Positions 26,172 through 34,731 of a DNA stretch of 64,000 nucleotides are shown here, piece by piece. Source of the DNA: CAVSRC01 sp963781775. Lineage in GTDB: Bacteria > Pseudomonadota > Alphaproteobacteria > Rhizobiales > Kaistiaceae. Within the stretch, counting starts at the first letter, position 1. Every line of letters starts with the position of its first letter. Both the position numbers and the translations under genes were made by a program. The notes below the pieces were generated by a model, which was not told the origin of the DNA, ran no database searches, and saw nothing but the letters and a program-made list of their open reading frames with translations. The DNA is taken from assembly GCA_963781775.1 (NCBI GenBank), contig CAWAHE010000031.1, positions 6,621 to 70,620 on the forward strand, in the 5' to 3' direction.

Positions 26172-28109
26172 CTACTCGGCGGGCACCACCTCGGCCTCGC
26201 GGGCACGCGGCCTGGCGTGGTCGGTGGCCTCGATCTCCTCCACCGCGCGCAGCGCCTCAGCGGCCTCGGCCGCCTGGCGCTGGCGGTTCCACATCGAGGC
26301 GTAGAGCCCCTCCCCGGCCAGCAGCCCGTCGTGGGTGCCGCGCTCGACGATGATGCCCTCGTCGAGCACGATGATTTCGTCGGCGTGGACGATGGTGGAC
26401 AGACGGTGGGCGATGACCAGCGTCGTGCGGTCACGCGATACCCGGTCGAGGGCCGCCTGAATCTCGCGCTCGGTATGGATGTCGAGCGCCGAGGTTGCTT
26501 CATCCAGAAGCAGAATCGGCGGCGCCTTGAGGACCGTCCGGGCAATGGCGACGCGCTGCTTTTCGCCGCCGGAAAGCTTCAGCCCGCGCTCGCCGACCTC
26601 GGTGTCGTAGCCATCGGGAAGCTTTGCTACGAAATCGGCGATCTGGGCCGTCCGCGCCGCCGCCCTGACTTCCTCATCGCTGGCGTCGGGCCTGCCGTAG
26701 CGGACGTTGTAGGCGATCGTGTCGTTGAACAGGACGGTGTCCTGCGGAACCATGCCGATCGCCGCGCGCAGCGACTCCTGGGTGACGTCGCGGATGTCCT
26801 GACCGTCGATGGTGATGCGTCCCCCGGTCACGTCGTAGAAGCGGAACAGCAGCCGCGAGATGGTCGACTTGCCTGCGCCCGACGGCCCGACGATCGCGAC
26901 GGTTCGGCCCGGCGGCACGTCGAAACTGACGCCGTTCAGAATGGCGCGCGTCGTCTCGTAGTGGAACGACACGTTCTCGAAACGCACCCGACCGCCCGTC
27001 ACTGCCAGCGGGCCGGCGCCCGGCCGGTCGACGATTTCGGGCGCAACGTCGAGCAGGTCGAACATCGCTTCAACGTCGATGAGGCCCTGTTTGATCTCGC
27101 GATAGACCATGCCGATGAAGTTCAGCGGGATCGACAGTTGCATGAGCAGCGCGTTGATCAGGACGAAATCGCCGATCGTCTGCTCACCGCGCATGACCGC
27201 GGCGCCCGACATGACCATGCAGATCGTCATGCCGGCGGTGAAGATCACCACCTGGCCGATATTCAGAAAGGCCAGCGAGGTCCAGATCTTGATCGCGGCG
27301 CTCTCGTAGCGCGCCATCGCCCGGTCGAAGCGGCCCGCCTCCATCTTCTCGTTGCCGAAGTACTTGACCGTCTCGAAGTTGAGCAGCGAGTCGATCGCCT
27401 TGGAGTGGGCGTCCTGATCGGACTGGTTCATGGCGCGGCGAATCTTGATGCGCCAGTTCGACGCTTTCACCGTGAACCAGACGTAGAGCACGACCGTGAC
27501 GGCGATCACGGCCAGATACACCCAGTCGAACTGATACGTAATGATCGCGGCGGCGAGCGCGAACTCGAAGAAGGTCGGCAGCGTGTTGAGGATCGTGAAG
27601 CGGACGACCGTCTCTATGCCGTTGACGCCGCGTTCGATGATGCGCGACAGGCCGCCGGTGCGGCGCTGAAGGTGATAGCGCAAGGACAGTTCGTGCATGT
27701 GCACGAAGGTCCGGTACGCGAGGTTGCGCACGGCGTACTGGCCGACCCGCGCGAAGAGGGCATCGCGCAGGTTGTTGAACACGTTCACCAGGATGCGGCC
27801 GACGCCGTAGGCAATGACCAGCATGATCGGCACGGCGAACACGACGGAAAGGCCGACCGTCGGCGAACCGTCGGCGCCGGGCGTGGGCGGCGATGTCAGG
27901 CCGTCAGTTGCCCACTTGTAGGTATACGGGACAAGCACGGTGATGATCTTGGCGGCGACCAGAACGCCCAGCGCGAGCGCGACGCGAAGCTTGAGGTCCG
28001 GCCGCGCGCTCGGCCACATGAAGGGCCAGAGGTCGCGCAGCGTCGCGAGCATCGTCTTCTGCCGGACGGGGATCGTCTCCGGCCTGGGGGCGTCGTCGAC
28101 GATGCTCAC
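26172..28109 (-). CDS. Atm1-type ABC exporter (ABCB family, fused permease and ATPase)
   Basis: Half-transporter of 645 residues with an N-terminal six-helix ABC transmembrane domain and a C-terminal ATPase domain: Walker A GPSGAGKSTISRLLFR, signature LSGGEKQRVAIAR, Walker B LLLDEATSALD. It closely resembles mitochondrial Atm1 and its bacterial relatives, which export glutathione conjugates or polysulfides and help with heavy-metal tolerance. GTG 28109 is the start (GTGA overlap with the arsR stop); the longer frame reads through arsR. Being downstream of a metal-type ArsR repressor supports a role in metal or thiol stress. Confidence 0.87.
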   Translation of the reverse strand: MSIVDDAPRPETIPVRQKTMLATLRDLWPFMWPSARPDLKLRVALALGVLVAAKIITVLVPYTYKWATDGLTSPPTPGADGSPTVGLSVVFAVPIMLVIAYGVGRILVNVFNNLRDALFARVGQYAVRNLAYRTFVHMHELSLRYHLQRRTGGLSRIIERGVNGIETVVRFTILNTLPTFFEFALAAAIITYQFDWVYLAVIAVTVVLYVWFTVKASNWRIKIRRAMNQSDQDAHSKAIDSLLNFETVKYFGNEKMEAGRFDRAMARYESAAIKIWTSLAFLNIGQVVIFTAGMTICMVMSGAAVMRGEQTIGDFVLINALLMQLSIPLNFIGMVYREIKQGLIDVEAMFDLLDVAPEIVDRPGAGPLAVTGGRVRFENVSFHYETTRAILNGVSFDVPPGRTVAIVGPSGAGKSTISRLLFRFYDVTGGRITIDGQDIRDVTQESLRAAIGMVPQDTVLFNDTIAYNVRYGRPDASDEEVRAAARTAQIADFVAKLPDGYDTEVGERGLKLSGGEKQRVAIARTVLKAPPILLLDEATSALDIHTEREIQAALDRVSRDRTTLVIAHRLSTIVHADEIIVLDEGIIVERGTHDGLLAGEGLYASMWNRQRQAAEAAEALRAVEEIEATDHARPRAREAEVVPAE

Positions 28110-28426
28110 GCGCTCGCCTCCGCAGTCACCATGGCCGCCACGCTGAGGCTGGTCATGGCCTCCGCAACCGAGGCCAGCGCGGCGCGGTCGAGGCAATAGC
28201 AGGAGCGCGGCCCGGAAATCTCGCCACGGATCAGGCCGGCCTCGCGCAGAACCTTGAGATGCTGGGAAACCGTCGATTGGGCGAGCGGCAGACCGCGCAC
28301 GATGTCGCCGCAGCAGCAGCCATCTCCACCGACTTTCATCAGGGCGCGCACGATCCCCAGACGGGCCGGATGAGCCAAAGCCTTGATCCGCCGCGCCAGC
28401 ACGCGATCGTCCGTCTCGAAAGCCAT
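28106..28426 (-). CDS. ArsR/SmtB family transcriptional repressor
   Basis: Dimeric winged-helix repressor of 106 residues. The HTH is in LAQSTVSQHLKVLREAGLI. A run of cysteines before it (GGDGCCCGDIVRGLP) could bind metal or arsenite, and a further Cys pair in GPRSCYCLD may complete a site. It is the first gene before the Atm1-like exporter with a 4-base overlap, so it probably controls its own operon through the palindrome at 28432-28455. Confidence 0.87.
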   Translation of the reverse strand: MAFETDDRVLARRIKALAHPARLGIVRALMKVGGDGCCCGDIVRGLPLAQSTVSQHLKVLREAGLIRGEISGPRSCYCLDRAALASVAEAMTSLSVAAMVTAEASA

Positions 28427-28431
28427 CGTCG

Positions 28432-28455
28432 CTCCATCGTAGAATTACGATGGAG
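28432..28455. promoter_or_regulatory. Palindromic operator for the ArsR-type repressor
   Basis: Perfect 10-bp arms CTCCATCGTA and TACGATGGAG around GAAT. The palindrome starts 6 bases upstream of the arsR start codon, so binding would block expression of arsR and the exporter. No run of T follows, so a terminator is unlikely. Part of it (ATCGTA...TACGAT) resembles half-sites bound by ArsR-type proteins. Confidence 0.75.
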
Positions 28456-28504
28456 CGGAGTTAAGACGCGGCTGCCCAAAAAGCAAGCAAACTTCTCTGC
28501 AGGC

Positions 28505-30232
28505 TCAATTCTTGGCGACGTCCGGGCTCACCGGCATGACGAAGACCTGGCCGGGATAGATCCAGTGCGGATTGCGGATCTGGTCCTTGTTGGCCTGGTA
28601 GACGGTCGACCAGCGGATGCCCTTGCCCCAGGCTTCGCGAGCGATGCGCCACAGGTTGTCGCCGCGCTTGATGATCACGGTCTCGACCTGCGGGGCCTTG
28701 CCGGACACATCGGCGCCGGTCGTGGCGCCGGTGTCGCCCGTCGCCTTCAGCGAGGCGACGTTGATCTCACGCGCGAAAGGCACCTCGGCGCGCGCCAGGA
28801 CCGTGCCAGACGTATCGCCCACCTGATCGGCGCGAACCGTGTAGCTGCCCGGCGCGACTTCACGATGAACCTCGACCAGCCACGTGCCCGACGGCGACGG
28901 TTTGGCTTCGCCGATCGGCTTGTCGTCGAGATAAACGCGAACCGGCTCCGGTGTCGCCGCCGTGCCGGCGACGAACAGCATGCCCGCCGTGTCCGCTTCG
29001 ACGGCGGAAACGACGACCTCGGGAGTTGGCTTGGCCGGTGCCGGCGGTTGAGCCGGCGGCGTCTCGGCGACCGTCGCTGAGGGTGCCGGCGACGCCGCGG
29101 TCGTCGCAGCCGGCGCTTCGGGCTTGGCCTCCGGCGCACTGGCGACCTGGGACTCGGAAGCAGCCGGAGCCGGCGCGGCCGTTTCGGGCTGCGCGGCGGC
29201 GGTGTCAGTCTTCGGCGCTTCGGCAGGCGTCCCAGTGTCGGCGTTTGCCACTGGCGTGCCGGTGCCGGCCTGCGGCGATTCCGCCGGCGTTCCTGAATCG
29301 GTGTTGGCGACCTGCGTGCCGGCGGCTGGCGCGGCCGCCGCGGGCACCTGGAGCACGCGGCTCGGCCCATCGGGGGCATTCAGGACGACCAGCACGTCCT
29401 TCGATCCCTTTTCGGGAACCGACACCGCCACGCGCTGATCCGACAACGTCGAAACCGATTGATCCTTGGATGTGGTGCGGATGCCGAGGTCATGGGTGCC
29501 GGGCTGGAGCGCGCTATCGAGCGCCAGTGCCCACTCTCCCTGATCGTTGGCGGTCGCGGTGGCGATAGCGGCAACGCCGTCGAGAACCTCGACGGTCGCA
29601 TTGGGCGCGGCCAGGCCGGCAACGACGGTGTCACCCGACGGCTCGACGCGGACGACGTCGAAAGTCGGCACGACAATGCCCGGCCCAGCAGGCGGCGGTG
29701 TCGGTTCGGCCGTGGCAGGTGGTTGGGCGGTGGCCGGCGGTTCTGCCGTGGCGACTTCTGTCTGCGGCTGACCGGAAGCGGGTGCCGCGGGGCCGGTGGA
29801 CGGCGCTGTCGCGGCCTGCTGCTCAGCCGGAGCCGCGGCGGCGGCCGGCGGATTCGCGGCCATGGAATTGTCAGTGGCGGCCGGTGCATTGGCGGCCATC
29901 GAATTGTCAGACGCCGCTGGCGCGGTCGCGGCGGGCGTCTCTGGTGACGAAGCAGGCGTCGCGGCCGTGGTCTCGGCGGGCTTATCGGCCGGCGTCTGCG
30001 CCGCCGGTGCTGCGGCGGTCGCGTCCGGCGTCGCCGGCTGCGCCTCGGTCACCGATGCGGGTGGCGCGGTCGCCGTATCGCCCGGCGCAACCGGTTCGCC
30101 GGACGATTCGGCGGGTGCAGAAGCCACCGGAGCCTCGCCGTTGTCCTTGTTGACCTCAAACCACGTGAGGCCGGCAACGACAACGATAAGAACGATAAGC
30201 GCGATCAGTCCGGCGAGCCGGCGTTTGTCCAT
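28505..30232 (-). CDS. LysM domain protein with long Pro/Ala-rich linker
   Basis: Envelope protein of 575 residues. It has an N-terminal membrane anchor (LAGLIALIVLIVVVAGLTWF), a long Ala/Pro/Thr-rich low-complexity stretch (roughly residues 30-200 and again 290-400) with near-repeats such as ANTDSGTPAE and ANADTGTPAE, two small Ig-like domains (GIVVPTFDVVRVEPSGDTVV and the region with GMLFVAGTAATPEPVRVYLD), and a C-terminal LysM domain (IIKRGDNLWRIAREAWGKG) that binds peptidoglycan. This architecture is common in Rhizobiales. Its exact role in the cell wall is unknown. Confidence 0.83.
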   Translation of the reverse strand: MDKRRLAGLIALIVLIVVVAGLTWFEVNKDNGEAPVASAPAESSGEPVAPGDTATAPPASVTEAQPATPDATAAAPAAQTPADKPAETTAATPASSPETPAATAPAASDNSMAANAPAATDNSMAANPPAAAAAPAEQQAATAPSTGPAAPASGQPQTEVATAEPPATAQPPATAEPTPPPAGPGIVVPTFDVVRVEPSGDTVVAGLAAPNATVEVLDGVAAIATATANDQGEWALALDSALQPGTHDLGIRTTSKDQSVSTLSDQRVAVSVPEKGSKDVLVVLNAPDGPSRVLQVPAAAAPAAGTQVANTDSGTPAESPQAGTGTPVANADTGTPAEAPKTDTAAAQPETAAPAPAASESQVASAPEAKPEAPAATTAASPAPSATVAETPPAQPPAPAKPTPEVVVSAVEADTAGMLFVAGTAATPEPVRVYLDDKPIGEAKPSPSGTWLVEVHREVAPGSYTVRADQVGDTSGTVLARAEVPFAREINVASLKATGDTGATTGADVSGKAPQVETVIIKRGDNLWRIAREAWGKGIRWSTVYQANKDQIRNPHWIYPGQVFVMPVSPDVAKN

Positions 30233-30342
30233 CTTTCAACCAATCCCGATGTCGTCCCGCTCTGGCGAGTCTAGGGCCGGACGGCAAGAGCTACAAGGCT
30301 GGTCGCCGGGCCCTGGGGGCGCTTGACGCGCGACCTTGTGCG

Positions 30343-30975
30343 ATGCAACACACGCTTATGGCTGAATTGAGAAGCATCTGCGTCTATTGCGGCGCCAATA
30401 CCGGCGCGCGGCCCGACTATGCGGCGGCTGCGGAGGGCCTCGGCAAGGCGATCGCGGCGTCCGGCACGCGTCTCGTCTATGGCGGTGGATCGGTCGGGCT
30501 GATGGGCATCCTGGCGCGCGCCGTCATGACCTCGGGCGGCGTGGTAACCGGCATCATTCCGCAGTTTCTCAAGGATCGAGAGGTGATGCTGCGCGAGGTC
30601 TCGGATCTCATCGTCACCGCCGACATGCACGAGCGCAAACGCACGATGTTCGAACATTCGGACGCGTTCGTCGCGCTGCCGGGCGGCATCGGGACGCTGG
30701 AAGAGGTCGTCGAGATGATGACCTGGGCCCAGCTCGACCAGCACATGAAGCCGGTCCTGATCGTCAATCTCAACCGCTTCTGGGATCCGCTGATCGCCCT
30801 CTTCCGGCGCATGAGCGAGGAAGGATTCCTGCGCAAGGACTTCCTTGGCGGCCACAACGACCTCCCGGTCACTTTCGTCGATTCGGTGGATGAGGTGATC
30901 CCGGCGATTCGCAACGCCCTGGCACGCACGCCCCGACAGGCGCTGGCGGAGACCGACGGCGCCCGCCTGATGTGA
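30343..30975 (+). CDS. LOG family protein (TIGR00730, cytokinin riboside 5'-monophosphate phosphoribohydrolase type)
   Basis: Rossmann-fold nucleotide hydrolase of 210 residues. The family motif PGGIGTLEEVVEMM with the preceding catalytic Arg in MHERKRTMFEHSDAF is intact, and the N-terminus has the typical ICVYCGAN and RLVYGGGSVGLMG. Proteins of this family split cytokinin or other nucleoside monophosphates to base and ribose 5-phosphate. ATG 30343 or ATG 30358 are both possible starts. It converges with the MFS gene. Confidence 0.87.
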   Translation: MQHTLMAELRSICVYCGANTGARPDYAAAAEGLGKAIAASGTRLVYGGGSVGLMGILARAVMTSGGVVTGIIPQFLKDREVMLREVSDLIVTADMHERKRTMFEHSDAFVALPGGIGTLEEVVEMMTWAQLDQHMKPVLIVNLNRFWDPLIALFRRMSEEGFLRKDFLGGHNDLPVTFVDSVDEVIPAIRNALARTPRQALAETDGARLM

Positions 30976-30987
30976 CCGCTTCGCCGG

Positions 30988-32400
30988 TCAGCGCACCGGC
31001 GTTCCCGCTTCCTCTTTGTCTGTCATTTGCTCGGCCAACCTGTGCCTGCGTCGGTTGGCGGCGCTGTGGGTTTCCGTCAGCGACATCGCCAGGAATACGG
31101 CGGCGATGTTCAGCACCAGAAGCACCATCAGCGGCACCGTCGGATTGCTCAGGTGCGCGACAAAACCAAGCACTGAGAATCCCGCGATTGCAACGATGCC
31201 CGTTGCCACATCGCTGAAAGCAAGCAGGCATGGACGCTCCTTCGCGGAGGTCATTTCGATCAGATAGAGAGAGGTGCTGCCGGCCACGCCGATCGATCCG
31301 AAGGAGAGAAGGAAGATGACGATCGCGTACAGCCAGAGGACCGTCACCAGGCCGGTGAAATCCAGCAAGAGCGCGAACGACGCCGAGACGGCCGCGATCA
31401 TCGCGCCGAGCACCATCACCAGCCGGTGGGACGTCGCCGACACCTTTCCCCAAAGCGGAGCGCCTGCGACAATTCCAGCGCTGGCGGCGATCACCAGGAT
31501 CGTCAGGCCATGCGGCGTGCCTGTGTGATAGCTGGCGGCATGGATCATGTAGAACGGCATCGCCAGCCAGACCGACAGGAACACGATCTGCGTGACCAGG
31601 TAGCGGCGGAACCAGGGGTAGTGCATTCCGGTGACAAGACCGCGCTTCAACTCCGCCATGATGTGAACGCCGTCCAGCTTGCGCAGAACGCGAATCCTGT
31701 GCCCCTCGTGGGTGACATCTTCTCCGGGAAGAAGCCCGGGCGTTTCCGCCGCCCGCTGTGCCTCCTCCTGTTCCTCGATCAGCCGAATGCCGGCAATGAA
31801 CACACCGGCCACGATCAACGCGGCGATGCCCACCCAGAGCACGATGATGTGACGCTGAAGGGGGGTATCGGCCGCCAGCAGGTCCTTGGTCAGCCACGCC
31901 GCGGCAATCGCGACCGTGCCGGCGATCGTTGCCTGAGAGAACCTGAACCAGCCGCGACGCTGCTCCGGCACGACAATGCCGAAGAGTTGGCCGATGCCGA
32001 CGTTCTTGATGCCCTTGCAAAAGCCGAGAACAATGGCGCAAGCCATGAAGAGGCCGACCACGACGGCCTTGGACGCGCCGTCCGACGCGATCGCAATAAC
32101 GGCAAACGATCCCGCCGACAGCAGCGTCGGCCACAGGATGGAGAATTTGGCGAGACGAATCTCGCGCAGGAAAGGCGCGGCGAGCAGCTCCGACGTCAGC
32201 TGCGACGCCTTCATGACCGGGAGCAGTAGCCCCACGAAGAAAACCGGGGCGCCCAGCGCCATGTACAGGAACGGCAGCACGAGACTCGCGCTGGCCAATT
32301 GCCCGCCGGTCGACGAAGCGATCCCGGAGGAGAACACCAGAGAGAGGTTCCGCCGCAGACTCTTGTCGTCGGCTTTTGTCGGGCTCGCCGCTTCCGTCAT
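30988..32400 (-). CDS. MFS transporter
   Basis: Major facilitator type membrane protein of about 470 residues with twelve predicted helices and a long central loop (around GLLPGEDVTHEGHRIRVLRK) between the halves. The first helices (GIASSTGGQLASASLVLPFLYMALG) and the absence of the classic drug-exporter motif place it in an uncharacterised group. ATG 32400 is used; GTG 32403 is equally possible. Substrate unknown. Confidence 0.75.
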   Translation of the reverse strand: MTEAASPTKADDKSLRRNLSLVFSSGIASSTGGQLASASLVLPFLYMALGAPVFFVGLLLPVMKASQLTSELLAAPFLREIRLAKFSILWPTLLSAGSFAVIAIASDGASKAVVVGLFMACAIVLGFCKGIKNVGIGQLFGIVVPEQRRGWFRFSQATIAGTVAIAAAWLTKDLLAADTPLQRHIIVLWVGIAALIVAGVFIAGIRLIEEQEEAQRAAETPGLLPGEDVTHEGHRIRVLRKLDGVHIMAELKRGLVTGMHYPWFRRYLVTQIVFLSVWLAMPFYMIHAASYHTGTPHGLTILVIAASAGIVAGAPLWGKVSATSHRLVMVLGAMIAAVSASFALLLDFTGLVTVLWLYAIVIFLLSFGSIGVAGSTSLYLIEMTSAKERPCLLAFSDVATGIVAIAGFSVLGFVAHLSNPTVPLMVLLVLNIAAVFLAMSLTETHSAANRRRHRLAEQMTDKEEAGTPVR

Positions 32401-32517
32401 CACCGCCAAATCTTACGGGAGGAAGATCGAAGGATCATCCTTTGGCCGAAGGGTAAAATTATCGCTTCGCGATTGCCTAAAAATATCGTCCGTTCGGGGG
32501 CCTTGAACAGGGTCCGT

Positions 32518-34116
32518 TCAGGCGGGCGCGACGCCCGCCTTCAGCAGCTTGTAGATGATTGAATCGTTGAGCGCCTCGAACGAGGCGTCAACGACGTTCT
32601 CCGACACGCCGACCGTGAACCACGAGTCGCCGGCCGCGTCGCTGGACTCGATGAGGACACGGGTCACTGCCTCGGTGCCACCATTGAGGATACGCACCTT
32701 GTAGTCGACCAGTTCGAGGTCGGCGATGACATGCCGGTAGGCGCCGAGATCCTTGCGCAGCGCCTTGTCGAGCGCGTTCACCGGGCCGTTGCCTTCCGCT
32801 ACCGTCAACAGCCGCTCGCCGCCGACCACGATCTTGACCACCGCCTCCGAGACCGACACCAGTTCGCCCAACGCATTGTGGCGGCGCTCCACGGTAACGT
32901 GGAAGCCCTCCACCTCGAAATAGTCGGGCACCCCGCCGAGCAGACGGCGGGCGAGCAGTTCGAAAGAGGCGCTGGCGCCCTCATAGGCGTAGCCGATCGC
33001 CTCGCGTTCCTTGACCTCGCTCAACAGCCCGTCGAGGCGGCGATCGTCCTTGGCAACCTCGATGCCCATTCGCGACAGCTCGGCCAGGAGGTTCGCCTTG
33101 CCCGCCTGGTCGGAGACCAGAACGTGGCGGCGGTTGCCGACCGCTTCGGGCGGCACGTGCTCGTAGGTCTTCGGGTCCTTGGCGAGCGCCGAGGCGTGAA
33201 TGCCGGCCTTGGTGGTGAAGGCGCTGGCGCCGACATAGGGCGCTTGCCGGTTGGGCGCGCGATTGACCAGCTCGTCGAAGCGGTGGGCGAGCGCGGTCAG
33301 GCCGGCAAGTCCTTCCATGCTGACGCCGGTGTCGAAGCGGTCCTTGTAGGGCGCCTTCAGCAACAGCGTCGGGATCAGCGACATCAGGCTGGCGTTGCCG
33401 CAGCGCTCGCCGATGCCGTTGAGCGTGCCCTGGATCTGGCGGGCGCCAGCGCGCACGGCGGCCAGCGAATTCGCCACGGCCTGCTCCGTGTCGTTATGGG
33501 CGTGGATGCCGAGATGATCGCCGGGCACGACCTTGGCGACTTCGGCGACGATCGCCTCGACCTCCTCGGGGAGCGTGCCGCCGTTGGTGTCGCAGAGCAC
33601 CACCCAGCGCGCACCGTTGTCATAGGCGGCCTTGGCGCAGGCGAGCGCGTATTCCGGGTTGGCCTTGTAGCCGTCGAAGAAATGTTCGCAGTCGAGCAGC
33701 ACCTCCCGGCCCGCTTCCTTCGCCGCCGTCACCGACTGGCGGATGCCGTCGAGGTTTTCTTCTTCGGTCGAGCCGAGCGCGACGCGAACCTGATAGTCCC
33801 AGGTCTTGGCGACAAAGCAGATGGCGTCGGCGCTGGCGTCGATCAGTGCGCGCAGGCCGGGATCGTTGGAGAGACTGACGCCGGCGCGCTTGGTCATGCC
33901 AAAGGCGGTGAAGGCGGCGTGGTTCGTGCGCTTCGCCTCAAAGAAGGCCGTGTCGGTCGGGTTGGCGCCCGGATAGCCGCCCTCGACATAGTCGATGCCG
34001 AGGTCGTCGAGCATGCCGGCGACCAGTATCTTGTCCTCGAGCGTGAAGTCGACGCCGTTGGTCTGCGCGCCGTCGCGCAAGGTCGTGTCGAAGAGATACA
34101 GTCGTTCTTTACTCAT
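32518..34116 (-). CDS. cimA: (R)-citramalate synthase
   Basis: Condenses pyruvate and acetyl-CoA to citramalate, an entry route to isoleucine that bypasses threonine. The 532-residue protein has the HMGL-like TIM barrel with FDTTLRDGAQTNGVDFT, metal-ligand IHAHNDTEQAVAN, and GTLNGIGERCGNASL, plus a C-terminal LeuA dimer domain (VNALDKALRKDLGAY, VTRVLIESSD). The motif TLNGIGERCGN fits citramalate rather than isopropylmalate synthase. GGGG lies about 6-9 bases before the ATG. Its first codons are duplicated upstream (34200-34235). Confidence 0.92.
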   Translation of the reverse strand: MSKERLYLFDTTLRDGAQTNGVDFTLEDKILVAGMLDDLGIDYVEGGYPGANPTDTAFFEAKRTNHAAFTAFGMTKRAGVSLSNDPGLRALIDASADAICFVAKTWDYQVRVALGSTEEENLDGIRQSVTAAKEAGREVLLDCEHFFDGYKANPEYALACAKAAYDNGARWVVLCDTNGGTLPEEVEAIVAEVAKVVPGDHLGIHAHNDTEQAVANSLAAVRAGARQIQGTLNGIGERCGNASLMSLIPTLLLKAPYKDRFDTGVSMEGLAGLTALAHRFDELVNRAPNRQAPYVGASAFTTKAGIHASALAKDPKTYEHVPPEAVGNRRHVLVSDQAGKANLLAELSRMGIEVAKDDRRLDGLLSEVKEREAIGYAYEGASASFELLARRLLGGVPDYFEVEGFHVTVERRHNALGELVSVSEAVVKIVVGGERLLTVAEGNGPVNALDKALRKDLGAYRHVIADLELVDYKVRILNGGTEAVTRVLIESSDAAGDSWFTVGVSENVVDASFEALNDSIIYKLLKAGVAPA

Positions 34117-34117
34117 G
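34082..34117. repeat. Direct repeat, copy 1 (cimA start region)
   Basis: This 36-base stretch covers the ATG and first codons of cimA (MSKERLYLFDTT). It is repeated exactly at 34200-34235, 118 bases away. Confidence 0.9.
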
Positions 34118-34234
34118 ACCGTGCCCCTGGGCCGCGACGGCCTTTGTCATGTTTGTCCGTCCTCGGCGCGACGCGCCTGCGGGCGGACGGGCCCGCAGCG
34201 TCGTGTCGAAGAGATACAGTCGTTCTTTACTCAT
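34109..34234 (-). CDS. 41-residue leader ORF made from the duplicated cimA start
   Basis: The upstream repeat copy supplies an ATG and the first 13 codons of CimA (MSKERLYLFDTTL), after which the frame continues through an unrelated, GC-rich hairpin-forming segment (RARPPAGASRRGRTNM) and ends with TAA inside the cimA start (ATGAGTAA). It follows the GFA gene by 5 bases. No strong Shine-Dalgarno precedes it. It may be a chance product of the duplication, or a translated leader that couples GFA and cimA translation. Confidence 0.35.
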   Translation of the reverse strand: MSKERLYLFDTTLRARPPAGASRRGRTNMTKAVAAQGHGHE

Positions 34235-34235
34235 G
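34200..34235. repeat. Direct repeat, copy 2 (upstream duplicate of cimA start)
   Basis: Exact 36-base copy of 34082-34117. The 82 bases between the copies contain a strong hairpin (GGCGC/GCGCC core inside GTCCGTCC/GGGCGGAC arms, 34159-34192). Confidence 0.9.
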
Positions 34236-34239
34236 GCGG

Positions 34240-34731
34240 TTACTCGGCGGGAGGCCAGGCCTTTGTGTCGTGATCGGGATGCTGGTGGTTGCTGCGGGCG
34301 ATATTCGCCGCGAGATCCGGCGTATCCTCTTCAGTCGTCTTCTCGCCGGGAAGCCCGGCGAGCGCCGTGAAATAGGGCAGCCGTCCCTCGATACCGTATT
34401 GCATGCCGGGCGCGACCTTCGCCGGCTCATCGAGCGAACCGATGGAGACGCAGATCGTCGGGTCGTCGATGTCATGGATGGTCAGCGGCGTGCCGCAGGC
34501 GCGGCAGAAGCCGCGCTCGGCTATGTCCGAACTCATGAAGATGGCCAACGCACCGCGCGTCAGCTCGAATTTCTCCACTGGCACTTTGGCGAACGGCGCG
34601 AAGAACGAGCCGAAGGCCTTCTGGCACATGCGGCAGTGGCAGATGTGCGGGTTCGTCGGCTGCTCGTGCAGCGCATAGCGCACCGCGCCACACTGGCAAC
34701 CACCGCTGAGGCGGACGGAGTGCTCAGTCAT
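34240..34731 (-). CDS. GFA family (Mss4-like zinc) protein, second copy
   Basis: 163-residue protein of the glutathione-dependent formaldehyde-activating (Gfa/CENP-V) fold. The zinc-binding cysteines are complete: GCQCGAVRY, ICHCRMCQKAFGS and GFCRACGTPLT. The function of most members is unknown despite the family name. It is about three-quarters identical to the neighbouring protein at 34728-35222, with long runs such as ALHEQPTNPHICHCRMCQKA unchanged, so it arose by tandem duplication. It overlaps that gene by 4 bases. Confidence 0.87.
   Translation of the reverse strand: MTEHSVRLSGGCQCGAVRYALHEQPTNPHICHCRMCQKAFGSFFAPFAKVPVEKFELTRGALAIFMSSDIAERGFCRACGTPLTIHDIDDPTICVSIGSLDEPAKVAPGMQYGIEGRLPYFTALAGLPGEKTTEEDTPDLAANIARSNHQHPDHDTKAWPPAE

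Noticed and set aside
25335..28199. A 954-codon open frame on the plus strand
   Set aside because: It is antisense to pssA, psd and the Atm1-like exporter, all with complete family motifs; its translation is Arg/His/Asp-rich and resembles no family. It is a shadow of GC-rich coding.
32461..32473. Small palindrome ATCGC-TTC-GCGAT between the MFS and cimA genes
   Set aside because: Arms of 5 bp are expected by chance and no T-run or gene-start position supports a role.
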